This document shows positions 1 through 11,732 of a stretch of 64,000 bases of DNA, one piece after another (within the stretch, counting starts at the first letter, position 1; each line of letters starts with the position of its first letter). The notes below the pieces were generated by a model that had not been told where the DNA came from, ran no database searches, and worked only from the letters and a program-made list of their open reading frames with translations. Source of the DNA: Microvirga rosea (GTDB lineage: Bacteria > Pseudomonadota > Alphaproteobacteria > Rhizobiales > Beijerinckiaceae); NCBI RefSeq assembly GCF_020595095.1, contig NZ_JAJDOP010000003.1, forward strand, positions 248,001-312,000, written 5' to 3'. The translations under genes and the position numbers were made by a program.

Positions 1-1
1 T

Positions 2-412
2 GCGGCCCGTAGGGCCGGCCTGACGGCCATCATCTGCATCGGCGAAACCCGCGAGGAGCGGGAGGCCGGCCGCACGCTGGCGGTCGTGAAGAAGCAGCTT
101 CGAGGGTCCGTCCCGGCCGATTCGAATTCGCAGAACATCGTCATCGCCTATGAGCCTGTCTGGGCCATCGGCACCGGCCTGACCCCGACGGCCGCCGACG
201 TGGCCGAGGTTCACGCCCTGATCCGTGACGAGTTGCGGCGGCTGGTTGGAAAAGGGGACCATGCCAAGGTCCGGATCCTGTATGGCGGCTCCGTCAAGCC
301 GTCGAACGCGGCCGAGCTGATGGCTGTGGAGAACGTCGACGGGGCCCTCGTCGGAGGAGCAAGCCTTGTCGCCGCGGACTTTCTGGGGATCGCCGGGGCT
401 TATCTGGGCTGA
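2..412 (+). CDS. tpiA: triose-phosphate isomerase, C-terminal part (5' end outside window)
   Basis: Glycolytic and gluconeogenic interconversion of dihydroxyacetone phosphate and glyceraldehyde 3-phosphate in the cytoplasm. The frame is open from base 2, so the N-terminus lies outside the window; 136 residues are visible. The catalytic-glutamate motif [11 protein letters not shown] and the phosphate-binding motif ILYGGSVKP, followed by the ALVGGASL segment, are all intact and end the TIM barrel normally. It is followed on the same strand by secG and pyrG. Family identity is certain. Confidence 0.96.
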   Translation, partial: AARRAGLTAIICIGETREEREAGRTLAVVKKQLRGSVPADSNSQNIVIAYEPVWAIGTGLTPTAADVAEVHALIRDELRRLVGKGDHAKVRILYGGSVKPSNAAELMAVENVDGALVGGASLVAADFLGIAGAYLG

Positions 413-538
413 CGTTTCGGCAAAAGGGTGCTTGCGGGTCTTTGATCCCGTACACACCTATGCTACAGCCCGCCCAACGAAGAGATGAATGCGAGCGGCT
501 GGCGCCCTTCGGCGCGGCCGCTTGAGGTTTTTGGAACG

Positions 539-961
539 ATGCAAACAGTTCTCATCATTATCCACCTGATCATTGTTCTGGCGCTGATCGGCGTGGTTCT
601 CCTGCAGCGCTCCGAGGGCGGCGGCATGGGCCTCGGCGGCGGTGGAGGCGGCGGCGTCTCCGGCTTCATGACCGGTCGCGGTCAGGCCAACGCCCTGACC
701 CGGACCACGGCGATCCTGGGCGGGCTCTTCTTCATCACCAGCCTGGTCCTGACGATCATGGCGGGCTACAGCGGCGCTCCGCGCTCCATCATCGATGGAG
801 CGTCCCCGGTCGCACCGGCTGGCCAGCAGGCTCCCGCGGGCGGTCAGGGCGGCAATGTCCTCGAGCAGCTCCAGCGCATGCAGGGCGATCAGCCGGCCAA
901 TCCGGCGCCGACCGCTCCGGCCCCCGCGCCGACAGCGCCTCAGGTGCCTCAGTCGCAGTAA
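539..961 (+). CDS. secG: preprotein translocase subunit SecG
   Basis: Small inner-membrane subunit of the SecYEG protein-export channel. The ATG at 539 opens with the hydrophobic helix QTVLIIIHLIIVLALIGVVL, then the LLQRSEGGGMG segment, a glycine run, and a second helix around residues 62-82. The tail is a disordered Pro/Ala/Gln-rich extension, usual in alphaproteobacteria. The frame is open further upstream to 485, but those residues are not SecG-like, so 539 is preferred (140 residues). A strong intrinsic terminator follows directly. Its position between tpiA and pyrG is typical of the order. Confidence 0.93.
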   Translation: MQTVLIIIHLIIVLALIGVVLLQRSEGGGMGLGGGGGGGVSGFMTGRGQANALTRTTAILGGLFFITSLVLTIMAGYSGAPRSIIDGASPVAPAGQQAPAGGQGGNVLEQLQRMQGDQPANPAPTAPAPAPTAPQVPQSQ

Positions 962-971
962 TCTGACGATC

Positions 972-1000
972 AGGGCCGGAACTTCCGGCCCTCTCTTTTT
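972..1000 (+). terminator. intrinsic terminator of the tpiA-secG unit
   Basis: A near-perfect hairpin, AGGGCCGGAA and TTCCGGCCCT, is followed immediately by CTCTTTTT. It lies 11 bases after the secG stop and separates secG from pyrG. Confidence 0.85.
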
Positions 1001-1062
1001 GTGGATGGCAATCGAGCGGACCGGTTCGTTCTTGCGAATCGGCGCTCATTTTTGATGGATAG

Positions 1063-2697
<1,635 letters not shown>

Positions 2698-2749
2698 CCG
2701 ACAACAACGCCGCGGCATCGTGTGCCCCGCGGGAACATGGAAGCCGAAC

Positions 2750-3613
2750 ATGAGCCGCCGCATCGACCATCTCGTGGTTGCCGTCCGCGATCTCGATCAG
2801 GCCGCGGCGTTTTATAAGCGCCTCGGCTTCCAGGTCGGAACGCGAAATCGCCATCCCTGGGGCACGGAAAACCGCATCATCCAGTTCCGAACCTCGTTCA
2901 TCGAGCTGATCACGATCGGGGAGGGTGCGGCCATCGCGGCTCCCACGGATCGTGCCTTCAGCTTCGGCGCCTTCATTCGCGACTATCTGCAGGACCGGGA
3001 AGGCCTGGCGATGCTGGTGCTCGACAGCCAGGATGCGGAAGCAGATGCACGAGCCTTTGCCCAGGCCGGGATCGGAGCTTTCGAACCCTTCCATTTCGAG
3101 CGGAAGGGCGTGCGGCCGGACGGTTCGGAAGTCCATGTGGCCTTCAGCTTGGCCTTTGCGGCCATGCCGTCCCTGACCCGTGCGGGCTTCTTCGTCTGCC
3201 AGCAGCACTACCCGGAGAATTTCTGGAATCCGGCGTTCCAGATTCACGACAACAGGGCAGAGGACGTCGCCGTCGTGGCTCTCTCGATCCCGGACCCGGA
3301 TCGTCACGAGGGGTTCCTGCGGGCTTTCACCGGAGAAGTGCCGAGCCGCCCCTCCCTGAACGACCTGTCCTATCGATTGGCCGGAGGGCACCTGGACGTC
3401 ATGACCCCGGACGATGCCGGGGAGAGCTACGGATCCGTGGAAGCGGAGATGGACCAGCCGTCCTTTGTGGCGTTCACGGTGCGGATCGACGACGTCGCCC
3501 GGCAGGCCAAATGGCTCGAGGCCGCCGAAATACCCTTTGTCCATATCGGCACGCGGCTCGTCGTTCCGGCAAGCGCGGCCATGGGCGTCGCGGTCGCGTT
3601 CGAAGCAACGTAA
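2750..3613 (+). CDS. VOC-superfamily (glyoxalase-like) protein
   Basis: A 287-residue protein opening SRRIDHLVVAVRDLDQAAAFY, the hallmark of a vicinal-oxygen-chelate fold; a second related half begins near residue 170 (AVVALSIPDPD). This layout resembles the Glyoxalase_3/glyoxalase-like family rather than a short glyoxalase I. Its substrate cannot be told. The ATG at 2750 is preferred over an in-frame ATG at 2720 because the fold begins right after it. It lies close downstream of pyrG and is probably co-transcribed. Confidence 0.75.
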   Translation: MSRRIDHLVVAVRDLDQAAAFYKRLGFQVGTRNRHPWGTENRIIQFRTSFIELITIGEGAAIAAPTDRAFSFGAFIRDYLQDREGLAMLVLDSQDAEADARAFAQAGIGAFEPFHFERKGVRPDGSEVHVAFSLAFAAMPSLTRAGFFVCQQHYPENFWNPAFQIHDNRAEDVAVVALSIPDPDRHEGFLRAFTGEVPSRPSLNDLSYRLAGGHLDVMTPDDAGESYGSVEAEMDQPSFVAFTVRIDDVARQAKWLEAAEIPFVHIGTRLVVPASAAMGVAVAFEAT

Positions 3614-3677
3614 TATAAGCCGCGAATCGGCCCATGAATCTGGGCTCCAAACGAACATGATCCAAGGGGGACAGATC

Positions 3678-4079
3678 ATGGCTTCTTCTCTGGCGGGCTT
3701 GCCCGATTTTCTGATCTTCTTCGTGATCGCGACAGTGCTGGTGGCGCTTTATCTCGCCATTTATACCCTCGCGACGATGCACAATGAGTTCGCTCTCATC
3801 CGCCAAAATGTGATCTCGGCGGCAACCTCGCTGGGGTTCAGTCTCGTCGGCTTCGCGTTGCCGCTTGCGAGCGCCATCGTGCATGCCCAATCCATCGTCG
3901 ATTGTCTGGTCTGGGGGCTCGTGGCTCTCGCGGTGCAGATCGTGGTCTATTGGCTCGTCCGCATCGTGATGCCGAACCTTTCCCAGAGGATTGCCGCAGG
4001 GGAGATGGCCGCCGCGCTCTTCCTCGGCGCCGCATCCCTCTCGGCGGGCATCATCAACGCGGCGGCCATGACGTTCTGA
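3678..4079 (+). CDS. DUF350 family inner-membrane protein
   Basis: A 133-residue integral membrane protein with about four hydrophobic segments (near residues 8-28, 47-68, 75-98 and 112-131). Size, topology and the pattern NEFALIRQNVISAATSLGFSL fit the DUF350 (UPF0719) family, whose role is unknown. The start is fixed by an AGGGGG ribosome site seven bases before the ATG at 3678. It sits between the VOC gene and kdsA. Confidence 0.72.
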   Translation: MASSLAGLPDFLIFFVIATVLVALYLAIYTLATMHNEFALIRQNVISAATSLGFSLVGFALPLASAIVHAQSIVDCLVWGLVALAVQIVVYWLVRIVMPNLSQRIAAGEMAAALFLGAASLSAGIINAAAMTF

Positions 4080-4102
4080 CGCGCCGGTGCGGGGTCGCTC
4101 CT

Positions 4103-4140
4103 GCGGAAACCTGCCGCATCGGTCAGGTTTCCGCGGCTTT
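4103..4140 (+). terminator. hairpin between DUF350 gene and kdsA, possible weak terminator
   Basis: Perfect 11-base inverted repeat GCGGAAACCTG / CAGGTTTCCGC with a 10-base loop, 23 bases after the DUF350 stop. Only a short GGCTTT follows, so it may be an attenuator or RNA-stabilising stem rather than a full terminator. Confidence 0.4.
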
Positions 4141-4173
4141 GCCTCCCGGCGCAAAACAGGGTAGGGACGGCTC

Positions 4174-5034
4174 ATGAACGCATCGACATCCAACGCCACT
4201 CAACCTCAAACGGTCGTGGAGGCAGGCTCCGTCCGCTTCGGCAACCATCTGCCGTTGAGCATCATTGCCGGACCCTGCGCCATAGAGAGCCGCGATCATG
4301 CGCTCGAGATGGCCTCCGCCCTGAAGGAAATCACCGCCAAGCTCGGAATCGGGCTGGTGTACAAGTCGTCCTTCGACAAGGCGAACCGCACCTCCATCGC
4401 AAGCGCCAGGGGCATCGGCATCGAAAAGGCGCTGTCGATCTTCTCCGAAGTGAAGGAAAAGTTCGGCCTGCCCGTCCTAACCGACGTGCACGAGAACGAT
4501 CAATGCGCGCCCGTCGCCGAGGTGGTGGATATTCTCCAGATCCCGGCCTTCCTGTGCCGCCAGACGGATCTTCTGGTGGCTGCGGCCAAAACGGGGCGGG
4601 TCGTCAATATCAAGAAGGGTCAGTTCCTCGCTCCCTGGGACATGGCGAATGTTGCCGCGAAGGTTACGGCTGCCGGTAATCCCAACGTCATGCTGACCGA
4701 GCGCGGCGCTTCGTTCGGCTACAACACCCTGGTGTCGGACATGCGCGCCCTGCCTGTGATGGCTGAAACCGGAGCACCGGTGATTTTCGACGCCACACAC
4801 TCCGTGCAGCAGCCCGGCGGAAACGGGGCAACGTCCGGAGGACAAAGGGAATTCGTGCCGGTTCTTGCCCGGGCGGCGGTCGCGGTCGGGGTCGCGGGCG
4901 TCTTCATCGAGACGCATCAGGATCCCGACAAGGCTCCTTCCGACGGCCCGAACATGGTGCCCTTGAAGGAAATGGAAGCGCTCCTGACCCGGCTCAAAGT
5001 CTTCGACGCGCTCGCCAAGGGTGCTGAGGCCTGA
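4174..5034 (+). CDS. kdsA: 3-deoxy-8-phosphooctulonate synthase (KDO-8-phosphate synthase)
   Basis: Condenses phosphoenolpyruvate with arabinose 5-phosphate to make KDO-8-phosphate for lipopolysaccharide. The 286-residue TIM-barrel enzyme shows the family motifs [45 protein letters not shown] and [18 protein letters not shown]. The PCAIES cysteine and a downstream DGPN sequence are the positions usually compared when separating metal-dependent from metal-independent forms; I do not assign a class. It is the only LPS gene in the window and lies upstream of an MFS gene and eno. Confidence 0.96.
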   Translation: MNASTSNATQPQTVVEAGSVRFGNHLPLSIIAGPCAIESRDHALEMASALKEITAKLGIGLVYKSSFDKANRTSIASARGIGIEKALSIFSEVKEKFGLPVLTDVHENDQCAPVAEVVDILQIPAFLCRQTDLLVAAAKTGRVVNIKKGQFLAPWDMANVAAKVTAAGNPNVMLTERGASFGYNTLVSDMRALPVMAETGAPVIFDATHSVQQPGGNGATSGGQREFVPVLARAAVAVGVAGVFIETHQDPDKAPSDGPNMVPLKEMEALLTRLKVFDALAKGAEA

Positions 5035-5155
5035 CAAAACATAAGGCGACTTATGCTTCCTGCCCAGGGGAGATGCGCGCCGCCGTTGCTGCGCGGCCTC
5101 GGTCTCACGTGTTAAGGAGCAGGACCGTTCCGCCTTCTCCACCCCGTGAAAAGTC

Positions 5156-6328
5156 ATGTCGTCCCGCAACCTGATCCGGATTCTCGCCGTCAGCGGTTTT
5201 GCCGGCACCTTTTCGTCCCGCGCCGTCGAGCCGATGGTGGGGATCATTGCCCGGGATGTGGCCGCCAGCCCTCAGACCGTTGCGCTGCTGTCCGCAGCCT
5301 TTGCCCTGCCTTACGCCTTCATCCAGCCGATTCTTGGTCCGATCGGCGATGCACTCGGCAAGGAGCGCGTCATGAAGGTCGCCCTGGCGCTCCTTTTCGT
5401 CGCGCTGGCGGGGTCCGTGATCGCCCCGAACCTCACGGTTCTGTTTCTCCTGCGTATCGTCGCCGGCACGGCGGCGGGCGGCGCGGTGCCGCTGTCCATC
5501 GCTCTCATCGGCGACCGGGTCGAGATGGCGCAGCGTCAGGTCGCCTTGAGCCGCTATCTGGTCGCGGTGATCATGGGCCAGTTGGCCGGATCGTCCCTTG
5601 CGGGCCTGATTGCGGAATTCGTCGGTTGGCGCGGCGTCTTCACGCTCTCCACCGTCATGATGGCCTGCGCTCTCGCCGCGACCGTTATCGGCTTCCGTCA
5701 CGCGGCACCGGGTGGACGCTTCGACCTCGGGGCTGCCCTGCGGCGCTATCGCGAGATTCTCTCCAACCCCCGCGCCCTGGCACTTTTCAGCCTCGTGTTC
5801 GTGGAGGCGACCGCGATTTTCGGGATCTTCCCCTACGTGGCGCCTCTCCTAGAACAAACCGGGGGAGGCGGGGCCGCTCAGGCCGGGTTCGCAATCGGAG
5901 GCTTCGCGGTCGGCGGCCTCATTTATTCCGTTCTCGTGACCTGGCTTTTGAAAACCCTCGGGATTCCACGGATTCTTGTCACCGGGGGAATCTTCGCGTC
6001 CGTAGCCCTGGTCGCTCTGGGCCTGACGACCGATTGGACGTCTTATGGGGCTGCCATGGTCCTGATGGGTCTCGGCTTCTACATGCTGCACAATACTTTC
6101 CAGGCCCAGGTTACGGAGGTCGCCCCTTCGGCCCGGGCCTCCGCCGTTGCGCTTCATGCCTTCTCGTTCTTCGTCGGCCAGGCTCTTGGTGTCGTCTTCA
6201 TGGGGTTCGGCCTGCGCCATATCGGCCTCACCCCTTCGACGGGCATTGCCGCCGCCATTATTCTCGGCGTCGGCGTCACGGCTTCCGTTGTCCTGATGCT
6301 GCCCCGGTTTCAGACCCGGGGCCGATAG
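5156..6328 (+). CDS. MFS transporter
   Basis: A 390-residue, roughly 12-helix permease of the major facilitator superfamily, similar in style to arabinose-efflux/multidrug-type members. The cytoplasmic loop between helices 2 and 3 has the motif-A-like sequence [13 protein letters not shown] near residues 61-73. Substrate is unknown. A longer overlapping frame in another phase is a composition artefact. Its last 19 bases overlap the 3' end of queF on the opposite strand. Confidence 0.88.
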   Translation: MSSRNLIRILAVSGFAGTFSSRAVEPMVGIIARDVAASPQTVALLSAAFALPYAFIQPILGPIGDALGKERVMKVALALLFVALAGSVIAPNLTVLFLLRIVAGTAAGGAVPLSIALIGDRVEMAQRQVALSRYLVAVIMGQLAGSSLAGLIAEFVGWRGVFTLSTVMMACALAATVIGFRHAAPGGRFDLGAALRRYREILSNPRALALFSLVFVEATAIFGIFPYVAPLLEQTGGGGAAQAGFAIGGFAVGGLIYSVLVTWLLKTLGIPRILVTGGIFASVALVALGLTTDWTSYGAAMVLMGLGFYMLHNTFQAQVTEVAPSARASAVALHAFSFFVGQALGVVFMGFGLRHIGLTPSTGIAAAIILGVGVTASVVLMLPRFQTRGR

Positions 6329-6762
6329 GGCGCGACACCCTGGTCCGGGAGCCAGAGATTCTTGGGAAGTTCTCCCGTTTGCCAGAAAACATCGATGGGG
6401 ATGCCGCCGCGCGGATACCAATAGCCACCGATGCGGAGATAGCGGGGCTCGAGAAGGCCGGCCAGCCGCTTGCCGATGGCAACGGTGCAATCCTCATGAA
6501 AAGCCCCATGATTGCGGAAGCTGTGCATATAGAGCTTCAGGGACTTCGATTCGACGAGCCAGGGGCCCGGAACGTAATCGATCACGATGATCGCGAAGTC
6601 CGGCTGACCGGTTACCGGGCAGAGGGACGTGAATTCCGGCACCGTGAAGCGCGCCAGATAATCCGTGTCCTGATGGGGGTTGGGAACCCGATCGAGAACC
6701 GCCTCCTCGGGAGAGCCGGGCAGGGAAGATGCGTGACCAAGCTGGAGATGAGTGTCCGTCAC
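6310..6762 (-). CDS. queF: NADPH-dependent 7-cyano-7-deazaguanine reductase QueF
   Basis: Reduces preQ0 to preQ1 in queuosine biosynthesis for tRNA modification. With the GTG start at 6762 (AAGG ribosome site nine bases before) the protein is 150 residues, the length of single-domain type I QueF. The thioimide-forming Cys48 is in [14 protein letters not shown], with Asp55 nearby. [16 protein letters not shown] is the NADPH-binding motif and FHEDC the substrate-binding Glu segment. A longer in-frame start at 6858 adds 32 non-homologous residues. It is convergent with the MFS gene and divergent from eno. Confidence 0.95.
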   Translation of the reverse strand: MTDTHLQLGHASSLPGSPEEAVLDRVPNPHQDTDYLARFTVPEFTSLCPVTGQPDFAIIVIDYVPGPWLVESKSLKLYMHSFRNHGAFHEDCTVAIGKRLAGLLEPRYLRIGGYWYPRGGIPIDVFWQTGELPKNLWLPDQGVAPYRPRV

Positions 6763-6845
6763 CGTAATTGACCTTGGATGGTTGTGTTGAAACGTACCGT
6801 CGTCCTTGCTCACCTCTGCGTTTCGGTCAATAAGCCCATGAATGA

Positions 6846-8168
<1,323 letters not shown>

Positions 8169-8193
8169 CGGTTTCCGTTCGATCCATCCCGAG

Positions 8194-8221
8194 AAAGCCG
8201 CCGAGAGGCGGCTTTTCTTTT
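8194..8221 (+). terminator. intrinsic terminator of eno
   Basis: Nine-base stem AAAGCCGCC / GGCGGCTTT closed by a GAGA tetraloop and running into TTTTCTTTT, about 25 bases after the eno stop. Confidence 0.88.
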
Positions 8222-8299
8222 GAGCGCTCGCCGGCCGATACCGCGCAAGAGCGACGCCTCTAAACCCCTCCTTAACCATGGTGGATCTAAGATTCCCCC

Positions 8300-8629
8300 A
8301 TGGTCATTCGCAGGCGTGCAAGACGAATTCTCATCCCGCTGGTGCTCTACAGCATCTCGGCGGCCGTTGCCGCTTACTTCGTCCATCACGCCCATAGCGG
8401 AGCGCGGGGCTTCGAGGCGCGGGAGCACTATGAGGCGCAAGCCGCCGATCTCAACAAGGAGCTCGAGGGTCTGAAGACCGAGCGGGGCGACTGGGAGCGG
8501 CGCATCGCGCTTTTACGGAACGACCAGATTGATCGGGATTTGTTAGAAGAACGGGCTCGCGTCATCCTGGGACGTGTGCACCGCAACGATCTTGTGATCA
8601 TCCTCGGAAATGAGGAGTCCAAGCCGTAA
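8300..8629 (+). CDS. FtsB/DivIC-like septum formation initiator protein
   Basis: A 109-residue bitopic membrane protein: a basic N-terminus (RRRARR), one transmembrane helix about residues 10-28, then a coiled-coil stretch (about 40-75, heptads in LNKELEGLKTERGDWERRI) and the LLEERARVILG tail typical of the FtsB/DivIC family of divisome proteins. The eno-ftsB-pdhA order is common in alphaproteobacteria. I expect it to take part in cell division with FtsL and FtsQ, by family knowledge. Confidence 0.85.
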   Translation: MVIRRRARRILIPLVLYSISAAVAAYFVHHAHSGARGFEAREHYEAQAADLNKELEGLKTERGDWERRIALLRNDQIDRDLLEERARVILGRVHRNDLVIILGNEESKP

Positions 8630-8674
8630 TTTCCGCTTAACTTAATTTCAGTTTATTGAAAATTCATTTGAACT

Positions 8675-8680
8675 TATAAT
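8675..8680 (+). promoter_or_regulatory. possible -10 box of the pdh operon
   Basis: A consensus TATAAT lies in a notably AT-rich patch (about 8630-8685) roughly 105 bases before the pdhA start. The hexamer 17 bases upstream (TTTATT) is a poor -35, so this would be an activator-dependent or weak-35 promoter. Confidence 0.35.
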
Positions 8681-8784
8681 GGGTTAGCGCGTTCACTGTA
8701 GTATTGAAACGCGACTTCCGCCCTCTCGCTTTCCGATTCCGAGTGCGCTACATCTTTAGTCGAGGAAACCCTTCGGAGGACCCG

Positions 8785-9834
8785 ATGGCTGTTGCTGCCC
8801 GCAAGGCGGGCCGCGCTGGATCTGGCGCGGCCAACAAGACGAAACAGGCTCTTAACTCTCCACAATTCGAAAAGGACCAGGATCTTCACGCTTATCGTGA
8901 AATGCTCCTGATCCGCCGCTTCGAGGAAAAGTCCGGCCAGATGTACGGCATGGGACTCATCGGCGGCTTCTGTCACCTTTATATCGGCCAGGAAGCTGTC
9001 GTCGTCGGCATGCAGATGGCGACCAAGGAAGGCGACCAGGTGATCACCGGCTACCGGGATCACGGTCACATGCTGGCCTGCGGCATGGACGCTAAAGGCG
9101 TCATGGCCGAGCTGACGGGCCGACGGGGCGGCTTGTCCAAGGGCAAGGGTGGCTCCATGCACATGTTCTCCAAGGAAAAGCACTTCTACGGAGGCCATGG
9201 CATCGTCGGAGCTCAGGTCTCCCTCGGAACCGGGATCGCGTTTGCGAACCGCTATCGCGAAGACGACAGCGTGTGCCTGACCTATTTCGGCGACGGCGCC
9301 GCGAACCAGGGCCAGGTCTACGAGAGCTTCAACATGGCGGAGCTGTGGAAGCTCCCTGTCGTGTACGTGATCGAGAACAACCGCTATGCCATGGGCACCG
9401 CGGTGAGCCGCGCGTCCGCGCAGACGGATTTCTCCAAGCGCGGCGTCTCGTTCAACATCCCCGGCGAGCAGGTGGACGGCATGGATGTGCGCGCGGTTTA
9501 CGCCGCTGGCCAGCGGGCCATCGAACATGCCCGTTCCGGCAAGGGTCCGTACATTCTGGAGATGCAGACCTACCGCTATCGCGGGCACTCCATGTCGGAT
9601 CCGGCCAAGTACCGCACGAAGGACGAAGTGACTCGCATGCGCGAAGAACACGATCCGATCGAGCAGGTGCGGCGTCGCCTTCTGGAAAGCTGGAAGCTCT
9701 CCGAGGACGAGCTGAAGTCGATCGACAGCCGCGTCCGCGAGATCGTCAACGAGGCGGCCGAGTTCGCCACGCACGATCCCGAGCCCGATCCGTCGGAGCT
9801 CTACACCGACATCCTTCTCGAGGCGGCGCGCTGA
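8785..9834 (+). CDS. pdhA: pyruvate dehydrogenase E1 component, alpha subunit
   Basis: Thiamine-diphosphate-dependent decarboxylation of pyruvate as the alpha half of the E1 heterotetramer. The start at 8785 is set by GGAGGA five bases upstream (349 residues). The N-terminus is a short Ala/Lys-rich tail; the ThDP and magnesium motif runs from GDGAANQGQ to IENNRYAMGT. The phosphorylation-loop region YRGHSMSDPAKYRTK is conserved. It is first gene of the pdhA-pdhB-DUF5076-pdhC-lpd cluster. Confidence 0.96.
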   Translation: MAVAARKAGRAGSGAANKTKQALNSPQFEKDQDLHAYREMLLIRRFEEKSGQMYGMGLIGGFCHLYIGQEAVVVGMQMATKEGDQVITGYRDHGHMLACGMDAKGVMAELTGRRGGLSKGKGGSMHMFSKEKHFYGGHGIVGAQVSLGTGIAFANRYREDDSVCLTYFGDGAANQGQVYESFNMAELWKLPVVYVIENNRYAMGTAVSRASAQTDFSKRGVSFNIPGEQVDGMDVRAVYAAGQRAIEHARSGKGPYILEMQTYRYRGHSMSDPAKYRTKDEVTRMREEHDPIEQVRRRLLESWKLSEDELKSIDSRVREIVNEAAEFATHDPEPDPSELYTDILLEAAR

Positions 9835-9879
9835 GCGCCCTCGAACTTCGCCGCAGCGACAATCACACAAGAGTCTTCC

Positions 9880-11346
9880 ATGGCGATTGATATTCTCATG
9901 CCCGCCCTTTCTCCCACGATGGAGCAGGGCAAGCTGGCCAAATGGCTGAAAAAAGAAGGCGATCCGGTCAAGCCGGGCGACGTTCTTGCGGAAATCGAAA
10001 CCGACAAGGCGACCATGGAGGTCGAGGCGATCGACGAGGGGATCCTCGCCAAGATCCTCGTCTCCGACGGAACTGACAACGTGGCGGTGAACACACCGAT
10101 CGCGGTGCTCGCCGGCGAGGGCGAGGATGTCTCGGCGGCCGCCGCCAAGGCGCCTGCGCAGGGCGGCGGCGGGCCTCCTCCCGCGCCGGGTCCGAGCGCA
10201 CCACAGCCCGCTCCGGTTCCCGACATGCAGGCGGAAGGGATGACGGATCGTCCCGCGCCCATCAATCGGTCCGACGCGGACCGGCCCGCGCAGCCGGCCG
10301 CGCCGTCCGTCATCACCAATCGCTCGACCGACAAGGCGATGGCCGAGATCCCGGAAGGCACCGAGATGGTCAACATGACCGTTCGCGAGGCGCTGCGGGA
10401 TGCGATGGCCGAGGAAATGCGCCGGGACGAGAACGTCTTCGTCATGGGTGAGGAAGTCGCCGAATACCAGGGCGCCTACAAGGTCACTCAAGGGCTGCTG
10501 CAGGAATTCGGTGCCCGCCGCGTCATCGACACGCCGATCACCGAGCACGGTTTTGCCGGCGTCGGCGTCGGCGCGGCCTTCACGGGCCTGCGTCCCGTCG
10601 TCGAGTTCATGACCTTCAACTTCGCCATGCAGGCCATTGACCAGATCGTGAACTCCGCCGCCAAGACCCTGTACATGTCCGGCGGACAGCTCGGAGCTCC
10701 CATCGTGTTCCGCGGGCCGAACGGCGCTGCGGCGCGGGTGGCGGCGCAGCACAGCCAGGACTATGCGGCATGGTATTCCGCCATTCCGGGCCTGAAGGTC
10801 GTGGTGCCGTACTCGGCATCCGATGCGAAGGGTCTCCTGAAGAGCGCGATCCGCGATCCGAACCCGGTCATCTTCCTTGAGAACGAGATTCTGTACGGAC
10901 AATCGTTCCCCGTTCCGAAGCTCGACGACTTCACGATTCCGATCGGGAAGGCCCGCATCCATCGCGAAGGCAAGGATGTGACCATCGTGTCCTTCGGCAT
11001 TGGAATGACCTACGCGCTCAAGGCGGCGCAGGAGCTCGAGGCGGAAGGCATTCAGGCGGAAGTCGTCGACCTGCGCACGATCCGCCCGATGGATACGGAA
11101 ACGGTGGTCGCCTCGGTGATGAAGACCGGTCGCTGCGTCACGGTGGAAGAAGGTTATCCGCAATCTGGCGTCGGCGCCGAAATCGCCGCCCGGATCATGG
11201 AGCATGCCTTCGACTACCTCGATGCTCCGGTCGTTCGTGTCACCGGCAAGGATGTGCCGATGCCTTATGCGGCCAACCTCGAGAAGCTGGCGCTTCCGAC
11301 GGTCGGCGAGGTCGTGCAGGCGGTGAAGACCGTTTGCTACAGGTGA
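9880..11346 (+). CDS. pdhB: pyruvate dehydrogenase E1 component, beta subunit with N-terminal lipoyl domain
   Basis: At 488 residues this is longer than ordinary E1-beta because it begins with a complete lipoyl domain (residues 1-80, lipoyl Lys43 in ETDKATME), then a Pro/Ala/Gln linker (about 85-145), then the transketolase-like E1-beta body (about 155-488) with [18 protein letters not shown] and the C-terminal transketolase domain. A lipoylated E1-beta is known in alphaproteobacteria. It follows pdhA by 45 bases. Confidence 0.95.
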   Translation: MAIDILMPALSPTMEQGKLAKWLKKEGDPVKPGDVLAEIETDKATMEVEAIDEGILAKILVSDGTDNVAVNTPIAVLAGEGEDVSAAAAKAPAQGGGGPPPAPGPSAPQPAPVPDMQAEGMTDRPAPINRSDADRPAQPAAPSVITNRSTDKAMAEIPEGTEMVNMTVREALRDAMAEEMRRDENVFVMGEEVAEYQGAYKVTQGLLQEFGARRVIDTPITEHGFAGVGVGAAFTGLRPVVEFMTFNFAMQAIDQIVNSAAKTLYMSGGQLGAPIVFRGPNGAAARVAAQHSQDYAAWYSAIPGLKVVVPYSASDAKGLLKSAIRDPNPVIFLENEILYGQSFPVPKLDDFTIPIGKARIHREGKDVTIVSFGIGMTYALKAAQELEAEGIQAEVVDLRTIRPMDTETVVASVMKTGRCVTVEEGYPQSGVGAEIAARIMEHAFDYLDAPVVRVTGKDVPMPYAANLEKLALPTVGEVVQAVKTVCYR

Positions 11347-11350
11347 CGTC

Positions 11351-11647
11351 ATGGCTGAACGGAAGTTCGAAGCTCTCAATATTCCGCCCGATGCTCTCGA
11401 AAACGGCGGCATCGAGATTCTGAGGGCTTCGGTGTCGGAAGGGGCGGTGAGCATCGCGCTGCGCCGCGCCTTCGACGATCCGTTTACCTGGGGCGTGCTC
11501 CTTGTGGATCTCGCCCGTCATGCGGCCCGGATCTATGCCATGGAAACCGACCTCTCCGAAGAGGAGGCCATGCAGGAGATCGTTGCCGGTATTCAGGCCG
11601 AGTTGGACGATCCGTCCAACCCTGGCTCGACCCAAGCCATCAATTAG
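11351..11647 (+). CDS. DUF5076 domain protein in the pdh operon
   Basis: A small soluble 98-residue protein starting four bases after the pdhB stop, so surely co-transcribed. It has no signal peptide or membrane helix. The centre (FTWGVLLVDLARHAARIY) and the acidic tail (TDLSEEEAMQEIVAGIQAEL) match the DUF5076 family as I know it, which recurs inside alphaproteobacterial pdh clusters. Function is unknown; a role linked to the pyruvate dehydrogenase complex is an inference from position only. Confidence 0.75.
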   Translation: MAERKFEALNIPPDALENGGIEILRASVSEGAVSIALRRAFDDPFTWGVLLVDLARHAARIYAMETDLSEEEAMQEIVAGIQAELDDPSNPGSTQAIN

Positions 11648-11652
11648 AGTTC

Positions 11653-11681
11653 TCCGGAGAGCCCTTCGCGGGCCCTCCGGA
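11653..11681. other. intercistronic stem-loop upstream of pdhC
   Basis: Inverted repeat TCCGGAG-A-GCCC / GGGC-C-CTCCGGA around a TTCGC loop. It is followed by A, not T, in the direction of transcription, so it does not look like a forward terminator; a role in mRNA processing or stability within the pdh operon is possible. Confidence 0.45.
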
Positions 11682-11732
11682 AAAATCACGCGGTTCAACA
11701 ACCCCTCATTCGGTCAGGATCCTTAGAACGCC

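Noticed and set aside
5146..6771. A 541-codon forward frame overlapping the MFS gene in another phase
   Set aside because: Arg/Gly/Pro-rich with no membrane helices or family match, while the overlapping MFS frame is clearly real and queF occupies the 3' part on the other strand.
8674..11454. A 926-codon open frame on the reverse strand across pdhA and pdhB
   Set aside because: It lies fully antisense to two strongly conserved genes, and its translation is low-complexity His/Asp/Gly/Arg-rich with no domain. Long antisense frames are expected in GC-rich DNA.
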